This document shows, piece by piece, positions 32,490-41,256 of a stretch of DNA of 64,000 nt. The stretch is from Guyanagaster necrorhizus. Lineage: Eukaryota > Basidiomycota > Agaricomycetes > Agaricales > Physalacriaceae. The DNA lies in the NCBI RefSeq assembly GCF_019112545.1, contig NW_025064925.1:94855-158854 (forward strand), in the 5' to 3' direction. The notes below the pieces were generated by a model. It ran no database searches and had not been told where the DNA came from. It worked only from the letters and a program-made list of their open reading frames with translations. How positions within the stretch are numbered: position 1 is the stretch's first letter; the number at the start of each line of letters is the position of its first letter. Both the position numbers and the translations under genes were made by a program.

Positions 32490-32727
32490 ATGATGTACAA
32501 TGTGCGCATTACCCTCATTGCACCGCTCTCTTTGTGCTGATCTCATTATACTTTACTCAGACCGCCGTGGACGTTCCCATCGCCGAGGCTTGTGGAAGCA
32601 CTTCATGCACCTGTAGCGCGTGAGTACTTGGTAGCCATCGTATTTCATCCGGCTTATTGATGGATGGATGATTGGCAGTTGCTCTTGCGTTGCGGGAGAG
32701 TGCAAATGCTGTTCCTGCAAAAACTGA
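32490..32727 (+). CDS. Metallothionein-like protein, intact copy D (9 Cys)
   Basis: Exons 32490-32501, 32561-32619 and 32679-32727 join in phase to 39 residues. Both introns are 59 bp: GTGCGC...CTGAT...TTTACTCAG and GTGAGT...GGCAG. The mature part reads ACGSTSCTCSA from exon 2 and CSCVAGECKCCSCKN from exon 3, nine cysteines spaced C-x4-C-x-C-x2-C-x-C-x4-C-x-CC-x-C. This matches small fungal metallothioneins of the Agaricus/Neurospora type (CGxSSCTC core), cytosolic Cu(I)/Zn/Cd binders, extended N-terminally by 14 residues without cysteine. Two ATG codons in tandem open exon 1; either could be used. An intact TATA box is 76 bp upstream. It is the only copy with all cysteines and all splice sites, so probably the functional founder-type gene. 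Confidence 0.8.
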
Positions 32728-33122
32728 ATGAATTACTTCCTGTGGATTGTGATAGTTCAGAGTATGGATAGCAACGACAGTTATTTAATTACTTTGAACC
32801 GAATCAAAATTCTTTCAGCGCCTTAACATAAGTTACATAATTGAGTGATAGACCTCTTTAATTGTACGGAGCGTTATACCTGTCAAGTCTTGATTATCGC
32901 AGGGTAGTAATACACTGAAACCTTCTCAAAGAAGACATGGAAGGTTGTACTTCTGTTAAAGCTAGGAAACGACGTCTTCACAAGTTATGGTCGTAAGATA
33001 TCGTTTCAGGATGGAAGCTAGTGTACACGGGCTAATCTTGGATAGAGATACATAATTATTTGGGACCGCCGGGTACCCAAAGCCTTCCGGAAGGAAACTT
33101 AATTGTCACTACACCAATCTCC
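32728..33122. other. MT-D downstream flank
   Basis: The 3' UTR and flank are similar to 29400-29750. No tRNA-like trio follows this copy; the nucleotidyltransferase-like gene begins instead, on the minus strand. Confidence 0.45.
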
Positions 33123-33944
33123 TTAGTCCAAACCACAGCATGAAAATGTTCCGACGAACATACCAGGCAAATATCCTAAGCCGATTTGTCGCCACTTCTT
33201 CTCAGTATCAGGGTATCTCCTGACGAATTCTCGTACTCGCATTTGTCCTTCGTCAACGAAAGACTGTGGTATCCATCCTTCCCGCTTCATCATCATCCAC
33301 GCATTCTGGTTCGTGGTTCTGGGTACTAGAGATAGTGCGAGAAGCTCGCGGATATCACGTACATCGATGGGCTGCTTCGCCTGTATATGTAGAGCCGCAG
33401 AATTCCCGTGATCCATCCATCCCTGCAGTTTCATGAGGAGAAGCAGGATGAAGGGCATGACTGGAAGCTTCTCGAGTTGCCAAATGATGCTGGATGGAGG
33501 GATCGGGGGAATGTTCATTGATCCCGGGACGAGAACATCGACTTTGCAGCAACGCCTCAGGTCCCGGGAAACTCTGGAGGTCCCGGAAAGATCGTAGTAA
33601 AGAAGACGATAGTTGGCGAAGGGATTCTTGGAAGAGACGACGTAGAATTTGTCGTCGGTCTGAACAAGAAGATCTTTGAGATCCTCCTGCTCCCATAGTC
33701 CGCCATACGGGTTTGGCGATGTAATGACGATGTCGATGTCCTATCAGAGTGGCCTGTGAGAACTGGATATCAATGCTAGGGCAGCAAGACGTACGTTCGG
33801 TACCCGAGTGGTCCCATAGCACAAACATGCTACACTTCCGAACAGACAACCCACGATTCCTAAAGATAGGAAGGCATCTATAGCGGCGTGAGCGGTCTTC
33901 AGGATTTCTTCTGTCGTCAGGCCTTCAGAGCGCTTCAGAGACAT
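33123..33944 (-). CDS. Nucleotidyltransferase-fold protein, 255 aa
   Basis: Exon 1 is 33944-33795 and exon 2 is 33740-33123; the 54-bp intron starts GTACGT and ends GATAG, both sides in phase 0. Residues ~28-58 read FLSLGIVGCLFGSVACLCYG, then TRVPN-DIDIVI across the junction. This is the nucleotidyltransferase signature: a GS pair, then an Arg, Pro-Asn and Asp-x-Asp that would bind metal. A second Asp (KVDVLVPGS) about 65 residues later could be the third acidic residue. The rest (GWMDHGNSAALHIQAKQPIDVRD) is typical of fungal proteins of unknown role in this superfamily. The ATG at 33944 follows no better upstream start. Substrate unknown. It is convergent with MT-D, 395 bp away. Confidence 0.7.
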
Positions 33945-34187
33945 TTCTCTCAGACTGAGGGAGCACGGGGGGTAGGGAGGTGCTGTCCCATCAGAAACGA
34001 GTCATCGAAGAATTTCGTGGGAGTAAGGCAATCTGGCCAGAGTGCAAGAGGCGCCCGGCCCGACGTATCCGAATATCGGCACTGAAGACGTGACAAACAG
34101 TGGCACATTTATTAGCTTTTCATTTTCTTCTGCGGTATAACTTCGGATAATTGCATCAGTCTGTCTCTTGACGTTAAGCTTATCCAG
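33945..34187. other. Intergenic
   Basis: No gene is recognised between the nucleotidyltransferase start and the inverted block. Confidence 0.35.
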
Positions 34188-34492
34188 CTATAGAGCCTGC
34201 CCGACGCTCTGCGCGGCGGCAAGTTCCATGGGGACCACTAGTTCTTCCTTTCCGTTGATTGCCTTTATTAAATTGGTCCTGAAAAACTGGAGAAGGTTTC
34301 GTTGATGCGTTACTCGATTCGAAAGTCAGGGTATTCATCTATAAACTGAATGTTATCAGTAACTGGAGTCCAGTTAGGACATCTCTCCATTAGCGCAAGA
34401 TTTCTCTCACTAATGTATGCTCCGTACACCCGTTCGAACATCGAATTCATGACCCGAAGACTTATTCCAGATTTTTCTTCCCATTTCACCAT
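34188..34492 (-). CDS. Short unknown protein, 89 aa (best copy)
   Basis: Exon 1 is 34492-34314 and exon 2 is 34278-34188, phases agreeing across a very short 35-bp intron (GTAACG to TTTTTCAG). The product begins MVKWEEKSGISLRV and ends ELAAAQSVGQAL. I do not recognise it. It is divergent from the two-finger gene, with the start codons about 400 bp apart. The other two copies (25707, 44907) lost the start and the C-terminus. The unusually short intron lowers confidence; it may be the last part of a longer lost gene. Confidence 0.35.
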
Positions 34493-34893
34493 TTAGGTTT
34501 CGTTCTAAATCGGGTCAGTGTCCCCCCCTGTCCTCCAATTGCATGTTGCCATCAAATTCCTCCCGTTCGAGCACACCAAAACAAAGACATCTTATCACGC
34601 GAAACAACTTTCCGAGGGCAGTTATTTCAGCTATTTCGTAGGATGGCAACAAGCCCTGTCGTCGATTGTCCTGCGGGTTAACTTTCGCGAGGAAATCTTA
34701 CCTTAGATCCGCGAGTTCTCACCATATACAGCTATCTCACGGAAATCAATCCATCAATTTTCCGGCACGCAGATATAAATGGGGGGACAATCGAACATGC
34801 GACCCTAGTTCCCTTTCTTTCTCTTTCTCTATCTTTCCCACACCCTCGAAAAGCTTCTTTCACTCCCCCCTCGTTCACCACTCTCACTTTCCG

Positions 34894-35386
34894 ATGCCTG
34901 CTGAGAAAAAGATGATAAACGTAGTCTCTTCTGTCAAGCATAGTTCTGATGCGTTCCAGGACTTGAGGGCTTGTGATGTTTGTGGCAAGAAGACGAAGAA
35001 CCTGAACCGGCACCTCCTCATCCATATTGACTATGATTATGATGATCGACGATGAGTCTCGTTCATATTTCGAGCCATCAATGGTAAGTGGACGCACCAG
35101 GCACGAATGCCCTTGGAAAGGCTGCGACGTTAGGACGACCCAGGCGGCAGGGATGAAGGTCCACATCAACACGATACAGTACGTGTGCGGTTTCTTCTCG
35201 GAGTATCCTTCTGCTGATTGGGGCTCTGAGGTGCCGTTGGGGAATGGATCTATTGGGGGATTTTATGCGCATTGCTATAACTACGCGCCAGCCGCCTACA
35301 ACTACGGGGCTCCCTACGAGGTTGTGCCCAGGGCGTTCGCAGGGGAGCGTTCATATCTGGGAATCATACGCTGGGCGGATGGTTGA
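34894..35386 (+). pseudogene. Two-finger C2H2 protein, copy 3, splice donor lost
   Basis: From the ATG at 34894 the first finger (CDVCGKKTKNLNRHLLIH) is intact, but the intron donor reads ATGAGT instead of GTGAGT and a stop (TGA at 35053) follows after 53 codons. Downstream, 35101-35386 holds the second finger (HECPWKGCDV...GMKVH) and a Tyr/Gly-rich tail in one open frame, without the deletion found in copies 1 and 2. So each copy is broken at a different place. Confidence 0.55.
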
Positions 35387-35663
35387 CCACGGGATATATG
35401 GATTGTGTGTATATGAGGACCGGGTGAGGTGGCGTTCAGTGGCCCCAAGCTCTTCCACCCTATGGCGTGGATATGTCGTTGCCTGTCGACGAACTCCTCG
35501 AAGGCTTCAATGGAATGAACTTTTCTTCACCTTCCTGTATTTCTTGTTCCGGTTCCCCCCCCCTTTGTATTGCGTTCTGTGTAGCGCTGTCGCTGCTATG
35601 ATGTTGTACTCCCCTTGTATTGCGTGTGGAATACGAAATTGTATTTCTGGGTGTTCGCTATGA

Positions 35664-35944
35664 AGAGCACAAGCTGGAGGGTGTGTTCTCTGATTCTAGG
35701 ATCATTATGAACGAGAAACTACGATATCAAGTAGAGCAGCTTACTGTCACGGCAGACTTGGGCTTCACTACCGCTCCCCAGTCCAACCTTTAACGTGCCT
35801 GTCTGGTCGGTGCCAGGAGACCGGGATCGATCCCAAGGTCTTCCTTCGTCAGCAAAAATTCGCCGTAGTCCCCAAATCCCTTTGCTCCCCAACACTGTCA
35901 TGACCACCAATTCACGCCCGAACGACTTTCCGGCGAACAAAGTA
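35664..35944 (-). pseudogene. Unidentified gene fragment beside the inverted block
   Basis: An open stretch on the minus strand (35940-35719) shares LRR/ILTEDxG-like and AGGTTGGACTGGGGAGC sequence with 43490-43612 on the plus strand. In both places it ends at CAGTAAGCTGCT, the border of the two-finger block. It is probably the 3' end of a gene that was next to the block before duplication. No family recognised. Confidence 0.35.
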
Positions 35945-36191
35945 CAGTTCTGGACCCGAAGTTAGCTGCGACCAAAGTGTATCGCGCTACATTCAATAGG
36001 CCTTGTTCGCGTGCATTTGAATCACTCGAAAGTCAGGTCGTCTGCGCTGCCCCATTTCTTGGATGCGGCTTCAGATGAGGTAAACAGCCATAAATACGAT
36101 CCTGTATAAACCCGCCTAACCTAGTGAGAAAAACCCTGTTGAATCACTACCACTAGAAGCATCTATGAAACCCTACTTATCAACCGAGATC
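35945..36191 (+). promoter_or_regulatory. Promoter block P, copy C (proximal part only)
   Basis: Only the last ~250 bp of the P block are present, starting at CTGGACCCGAAGTTAGCTGCGACC. The TATA box reads TGTATAAA at 36103-36110. The distal block was lost at a breakpoint near 35944. Confidence 0.5.
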
Positions 36192-36418
36192 ATGTTCCCC
36201 GTTCGTATTATTCTGCCTGTGCTTTCCTACCTGTGCTGATCCATCATCTATACTTTTCCCAGAAGACCCTTGAAATTCCTGTCTCCGAGGCCTGTGGAAG
36301 CATTTTGTGCACCTGCAGCACATGAGTAGTTGGTGGAAGTTCATATTGTATCCCACTTATTATTTTCAGATATTCTTGCACCGCCGGCGCGTGTAAATAC
36401 TGCTCCTGCAGGAATTGA
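36192..36418 (+). pseudogene. Metallothionein-like copy C, donor lost
   Basis: Exon 1 is 36192-36200 and exon 2 begins at 36263. The donor of intron 2 reads ATGAGT, and without splicing TGA follows at once, giving a product with three cysteines only. Exon 3 (36370-36418) still encodes TAGACKYCSCRN. One Ser-Ser pair in exon 2 became Ile-Leu. Unlikely to be functional unless another donor is used. Confidence 0.6.
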
Positions 36419-36642
36419 TTCCCGTCAGACTGTCGCAATGGATGGCAGAGGAGAATTAATGAGCTTGAGTGGAATCGAAAGCTTTCGACTCTGAATGATC
36501 TGCTACTTATGGACCCGGGCCTGGAAGCAATCAGGATAATTTTCTGTCCTTTTTGCTTTCTTCTACTGGTTGGTGATATGTACCAGGCAACCGTAGAGGT
36601 CCTTATCCCCCACGGTTCGATTCTAGTTGCTCCTCCCTTGAT

Positions 36643-36704
36643 TGACGTGTACGTGGTGCAATGGTACATTTCATGTGCGCAGGGTTCGATTCCCTCTGTT
36701 CTAA
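36643..36704 (+). ncRNA. tRNA-like element, type 1 (array C)
   Basis: GTGTACGTGGTGCAATGGTACA then AGGGTTCGATTCCCT, followed by a T7 tract at about 36724. Same position after the MT gene as in arrays A and B. Confidence 0.5.
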
Positions 36705-37097
36705 TGGTAGATAAACTTGCCACTTTTTTTCACATCCACGTTCCCTTCCTAATTATTTACCTCGACGGCGTTGGAACCGTATCGCTAGGTCCAAGAGAGG
36801 GAATCGGCAATGGATAGTGATAGTCGCGGTTGTAGCTACGGACAAGCGGGAATATACGGCAATGCGACACGTGATCTCGGAGGAACCGGACCGTGCCAAC
36901 GCTCCCAGAGTCTGAATTTATCTTGGTCAGAAACTGACAAACACACACACATTCACGCGAAACCCTGCATGTGTTGAGAGTGGTTCTCCCCTATAGAAGG
37001 AGGAGAAGAAACTAGTGCGTTTGAAAACAATTTATTGAAAGAGTAAGGAATCGGTGGAGGAATCGGCTGGGCAACCTCTTCGTCAGTTCATTCCCTG

Positions 37098-37162
37098 ATT
37101 GCATATGACCTTCGAAAGCAACGGGTGCAATGGCTGCCTGGGTTCAATTCCCCATTTCCGAA
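37098..37162 (+). ncRNA. tRNA-like element, type 2 (array C)
   Basis: CGGGTGCAATGGCTGCC then TGGGTTCAATTCCCC, sharing the TTCAA loop variant with array B. TTTT follows within 30 bp. Confidence 0.45.
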
Positions 37163-37240
37163 TTATTCTCGACGAATTAGTCCACTTTTATGACACGGTT
37201 TGGTTTTACCTTTCTGTTCACGGGGCCTAAATAACGAACG

Positions 37241-37302
37241 CCTGTATATAAGTAGTGTAATATATTATGGCGTAGCTTAGGGTTCGATTCCCTCTACCAG
37301 AA
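37241..37302 (+). ncRNA. tRNA-like element, type 3 (array C)
   Basis: AAGTAGTGTAATATATTATGGCGTAG then AGGGTTCGATTCCCT. The 3' end reads TACCAGAA, so the outer stem is disrupted here. T6 at 37328-37333. Confidence 0.45.
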
Positions 37303-37800
37303 TGGCGGATTGCTGGAATTGTGTTCCTTTTTTCACGTTCACTTTTCAGTGAAAATGATCTCATTCGCTTTATGTTTTGGTAATGCACATGAAGATCTGA
37401 GTATGGTGATGCAGCATGTATGGATTAGAATTCCGTATGGGTATGTGCTGTAACGTCTCTGTAGTCAGAAGTTGCGTTGGTGATTTATCAAAGTTTTTAT
37501 CTGTATTCGGAGGGAAATCTGTCACTAAATGACAACAACTATCAATCAACGACTGTTGGAGTTCCGGCTGCCAAAGCCTGTTGCAGCACCTGTAGTATAC
37601 TCGGCAGCATCATATTTTTTCTCTGACTGATGACAATTTCTAGCTGTTCCGCAAAAGAACCGAATACGTAGCGGGCTGCGGGAGGAAGAGAAGAGTCTAA
37701 CCGACCTGAACTGGGGCACATTTTATCGTACCCAGCCAGCGTGTTCCATCATGACAACTTGTCACTGCCTGCTGCTGCACACACATATAACAGCAGTGTA

Positions 37801-37852
37801 CTGGATACCGTTCGTTCCTCCGATAGCTTTGGGGTTGATTCCCTCTATCCGA
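37801..37852 (+). ncRNA. tRNA-like element, shortened (38-kb array)
   Basis: TGGATA pairs with TATCCG at the ends. The T-arm GGGGTTGATTCCC lacks one loop base. At 52 nt it is the shortest member and has no clear A-box. Confidence 0.35.
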
Positions 37853-37951
37853 GTGTCGTGGGAACTCTGGACCGAGAATTAGGAGCAGCTACTGGTGGTT
37901 GTGTAACCTCTACGCACTTTTCGAACTGTTCCTCTCCCTTCTTTACATAAT

Positions 37952-38014
37952 CCCCTGATATACCTGGTGTAATGGCATCTATCATTATCTCGAGTTCGAT
38001 TCCCTCCGTCGCAA
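37952..38014 (+). ncRNA. tRNA-like element (38-kb array, second)
   Basis: CTGGTGTAATGGCATC then GAGTTCGATTCCCTC. Similar in order and middle sequence to 14947 and 30444. T5 tracts follow. Confidence 0.4.
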
Positions 38015-38187
38015 TCGAGAGTCAGCAGGTTGATTCTCTTTTTTGGCATTTTTTATGCTTACTTTTTGTTTCTCTTCATGCAAATCTCCAACTTGTGAAC
38101 TGCGTCCCCCCTTCTCCCCTCACGGAACTTGATGGATCATCGTCCATGGTTGACTTTCTCTTCACGGGAGGCTTAAACAATGAACAC

Positions 38188-38249
38188 TTGGATATAAGTA
38201 GCGTAATGGATTATGGCTCAACCTCAGGGTTCGATTCCCTCTATCCGAA
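38188..38249 (+). ncRNA. tRNA-like element, type 3 (38-kb array)
   Basis: TTGGATA pairs with TATCCGA (one G-U). It has a perfect A-box TAGCGTAATGG and T-arm CAGGGTTCGATTCCCT. Total 62 nt. It is one of the clearest members. Confidence 0.55.
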
Positions 38250-38394
38250 TGAAAGGTGGCTGTTAACTTTTGAGTTTAGAGTGCACTCGCTCCCCTTCTT
38301 TTTGGTTATGCACAACGAGACCTGAGGATGGTGATGCAGCGTGTCGAGAGTTCCGCACGGGGATGTCTCCTCTCGGCTCTGGAGTCATGAGGAT

Positions 38395-38515
38395 AAAACT
38401 TGAGGAGGTGACGTCACTGCGAGAGGTGCCGGTGATGCATCTCGAGTGATACCGGCGCCGATTAAATCACTAAAGCTCCGACGAACGACCAGCTGATATT
38501 TGTCGATAGGTTCCC
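38395..38515 (+). pseudogene. Relic of the 3' end of gene X
   Basis: GATGCATCTCGAGTGATACCGGCGCCGATTAAATC and GCTGATATTTGTCGATA correspond to the last codons and 3' flank of X1 (19700-19800). Deletions remove the frame. It follows a tRNA-like array, the same order as at X1 and X2. Confidence 0.55.
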
Positions 38516-40200
38516 CCCTGCGCTTTTTGACGACGGACGAACCTCATATCACGTACGTAACCACGAGAATTATTGCTCTGGAGGACTAAATGATCATGTA
38601 GGCAGTCGTATCTATGAGATACCACGGGATGGTGATCATTATGTCCACGGAACGCGTGAAAACTCGAGAAGACAAACCTGTATGCTTCCTTCTCCCCCTC
38701 CTCCCGTAGGCCTACAGCCCGTACCTGTACATGAGGGGGGCAATTGATGGCGCTCTGTGTCTCAACTATGCTTAGTTGTATTTATGTATCATCAGCCATC
38801 CTGTAGGCCTAGTCAGTTGCCCAAGCAGTGCGCTATTTTATGGATGAAGATAAACAGTCGGCCTATACACGACCACTCGATCTAGGTGTATGAACACGTA
38901 ACGACTTCTCCACTGAGCATGGACGAATGCTCCCGTGACCACCGACTGCCTCAACAGGAGGGCGCATGTAACGCCCATATCAAAACACGCCATAAGAACA
39001 ATCAATCATCTTCACCGACAGCGCGGCACGCACGTGCAAACCAGTATTAATTCCCCAGTCGTAAATCCATCTGGCCACCTTGTGATGTAGAATTTTTTTA
39101 TCCCGCTTCGGTTTGGAACAGAGAGAAAGGCGATGGTGTAGATCAGCAGCAGATCGTCGGCGAGCAGCATCATCCAAGGGTGGGCCGATGACTAAGCAGT
39201 GTTTATTGCAAATTGTCCCAATTCCACGTCATTTGCTCTGAGTCTGTGCATCGGCCTTGGATTTCATTCCCAACTTTCCATCCTCACAGCACTTTTATCA
39301 GACGGCTGCACGGACATACCTTAAACTAAACCCGTCAGTTCGGTTCTCAGTTATGAAAAAGTGGCCCACCACAGGTTCGGAGTTCAGCAAAGAATTGACA
39401 GTACTCGGGGAAAAAGGGGGAGGTTAAGGTTGTCGTAGAGCGTATGTATGGATCCCCCCTCACATCCGACGAGCCAGTAAAGAGCCGTCCTGAGACTGAA
39501 AGCGGATCAGCGTAAGGATTCAAAGAATACTTGCAAGTACTAATTTACTTCCGTTACCAAGCAGAGATACGATCCAAAGATATTCGCGGTGGACACGGCT
39601 TTCTCTCTAACATCAGAATCTCGTCCCATGCTAATAGAGCGGGCAGTGTAATTCCCAGTCCTTTGTTCAGAACAAGAATAAGAGTAGCATAGCCATCTAG
39701 ATTCCAAAGTAAGGTGGGGGGATTGTGCGTGGACAAAAAAAAACAGGGATTCGTGGCTCTCATCCCATGAACGCGATGTGGACATGTACCACTCATTCAA
39801 CTGCAAAACTGACCTTACTTCTTGGAAATAGATGCCTCCAAGCTGACGCAAACCAAACTTCTGATTGTGTTCACCCTGAATCCTTTGTCTCAGCACTCCT
39901 TTGGTGGATATTGGTTGGAGCCGCCATTTCACTAGGGCTCCGGCGAAGAAGTGCTAGAGACGACTGAGCCCGATGTACACTTGAAAGCCTTCATGGATCT
40001 GGTATCAGAGCTGACTAAATCACTACACGGCAAGCTGCAACGAACTAGTTTATTGAAAATCGCAGACGAGAACATGATATGTACGTATCGCGACAATTAT
40101 TTGCTGGAGGAGGAATAAATGACTACGTAGAGAAAATACTAATGAAACAAGGAGAGATAGAATACTTATATCCAGTCCAAATAACGCGCCCGGACCCCAC
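38516..40200. other. No intact gene; diverged K-like relic at 39545-39800
   Basis: The stretch 39545-39800 read on the minus strand resembles part of block K (AGATTCCAAAG, CCAGTCCTTTGTT, GTGGACAAA). The rest shows no conserved frame. GGTATCAGAGC at 40001 resembles a retroelement primer-binding site but has no LTR beside it. Confidence 0.35.
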
Positions 40201-41256
40201 CTACTTCGTCCTCCTCCGCTTCCTAGCACCCCCCACCGTCATCGCCCCCTCCTCCATCTTCATCCTCTCCTCCTCCCTCCATGCCTTCCTACACTCCTTC
40301 TTCGCCCCATCATTCACCTGATGCCTCTTCAGTGCATCCACCCGCGTAAACCCCTTCCTGCACCCCCCGCACACGTAGCGCCGTTCCGGGCAATGTCCCG
40401 CCGACTCGGCGTGCCGAGGGAAATCCCCCCGGTTCACGAGCATGTGGACGCACCCCGGGAACGCACAACGGTACTTGTGCTTTTTTTTCCCCTTCTCCTC
40501 CTCCTCCTCCTCCTCCCCCTTGGGGTGCTTGGATGATCGGAGATGCGCATACAACATGTCGAGGGAGGGGAAACGGTTATCGCAGTGGAGGTAGAGGCAG
40601 CGGAGCTCGGGCGGAGGAGAGGGAGAGAATAATGTTAGCGACGAAGAGGGCGAGAGCGAGGCTGCGACGGGAGATGCCTCGGCGCGTTCACGACCACCAC
40701 GAGGTAGCGGGCGGATCTCGCGCTCTTGAGCTTCAACTTTAACGACCGGCAATGGTGAACGAGGAGGAAGGGGGCCCGGACAGTGTCCCAGATCAAGATC
40801 CAGAGGCTTGTCCTGCTCATTCAGTATCGCAGGAGCGGCCAACTCACCATCCTGCGGGTACGATAAAGGAACGAGAGGAGGAAGCCCGCTCCCAGGCTCC
40901 GCATAATGCTTCGGGTACGCCGCCCAAAATTCCCGAGTGGGTGCCGGCGCACAGAACGTCCACCCAGGGGAATGCTCGTGCGCGATCTCGCCATTGACAA
41001 ACTCTATCCGATGGACGTCTTCTCCCGTCGTTGGACGTACCTGCGAATAGAGATCGATGAACCTCCCCAGTGCTGGCCCGTCGTGCCAGAGGCACCATGG
41101 GGTGTCCCCGCTGTACGAGCAGAACCACCTATTCGTGCTGGGAGGAGCATACGCACAAAGTGTGTCGTTCCTGTCGGGAATGACGCCGTCTGCAGATACT
41201 TGCTGTATGGTCTCCCGGTTCGCCATGAATATGTCTTCCAAGCCAGTGGAAGACAT
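40201..41256 (-). CDS. Three-finger C2H2-type protein, 351 aa
   Basis: This is a single open frame. The frame is open upstream of 41256, but the ATG at 41256 (MSSTGLEDIF) is the most likely start; the upstream extension has no good start. Residues 1-200 are low in pattern (a WFCSYSGDTPWCLWHDGP stretch and a Pro-rich region). Fingers follow from ~219: CLYLHC...HLRSSKH, then CAFPGC...RHAESAGH after a Glu/Lys run of about 16, then CGGC...LKRHQ with a final Cys. The C-terminus GARKRRRTK looks like a nuclear localisation signal. I infer a nuclear DNA-binding regulator. It has no copy elsewhere in the window, in contrast to Z and the two-finger family. No intron is needed. Confidence 0.75.
   Translation of the reverse strand: MSSTGLEDIFMANRETIQQVSADGVIPDRNDTLCAYAPPSTNRWFCSYSGDTPWCLWHDGPALGRFIDLYSQVRPTTGEDVHRIEFVNGEIAHEHSPGWTFCAPAPTREFWAAYPKHYAEPGSGLPPLVPLSYPQDGELAAPAILNEQDKPLDLDLGHCPGPLPPRSPLPVVKVEAQEREIRPLPRGGRERAEASPVAASLSPSSSLTLFSPSPPPELRCLYLHCDNRFPSLDMLYAHLRSSKHPKGEEEEEEEKGKKKHKYRCAFPGCVHMLVNRGDFPRHAESAGHCPERRYVCGGCRKGFTRVDALKRHQVNDGAKKECRKAWREEERMKMEEGAMTVGGARKRRRTK

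Larger units (their letters stand above)
34188..35663. repeat. Inverted, diverged copy of the duplicated block
   Basis: It is the reverse complement of about 24560-25950 (and 43760-45150) with frequent substitutions. It carries the two-finger gene on the plus strand and the short divergent gene on the minus strand. The Z gene part is not included. Confidence 0.8.

Noticed and set aside
35814..35840. ACCGGGATCGATCCCAAGGT looking like a T-arm
   Set aside because: It is a plain palindrome without an A-box or end pairing, and lies inside a conserved gene fragment.
40000..40012. GGTATCAGAGC resembling an LTR primer-binding site
   Set aside because: There is no LTR end (TG...CA) directly upstream and no retrotransposon sequence downstream, so it is probably chance.
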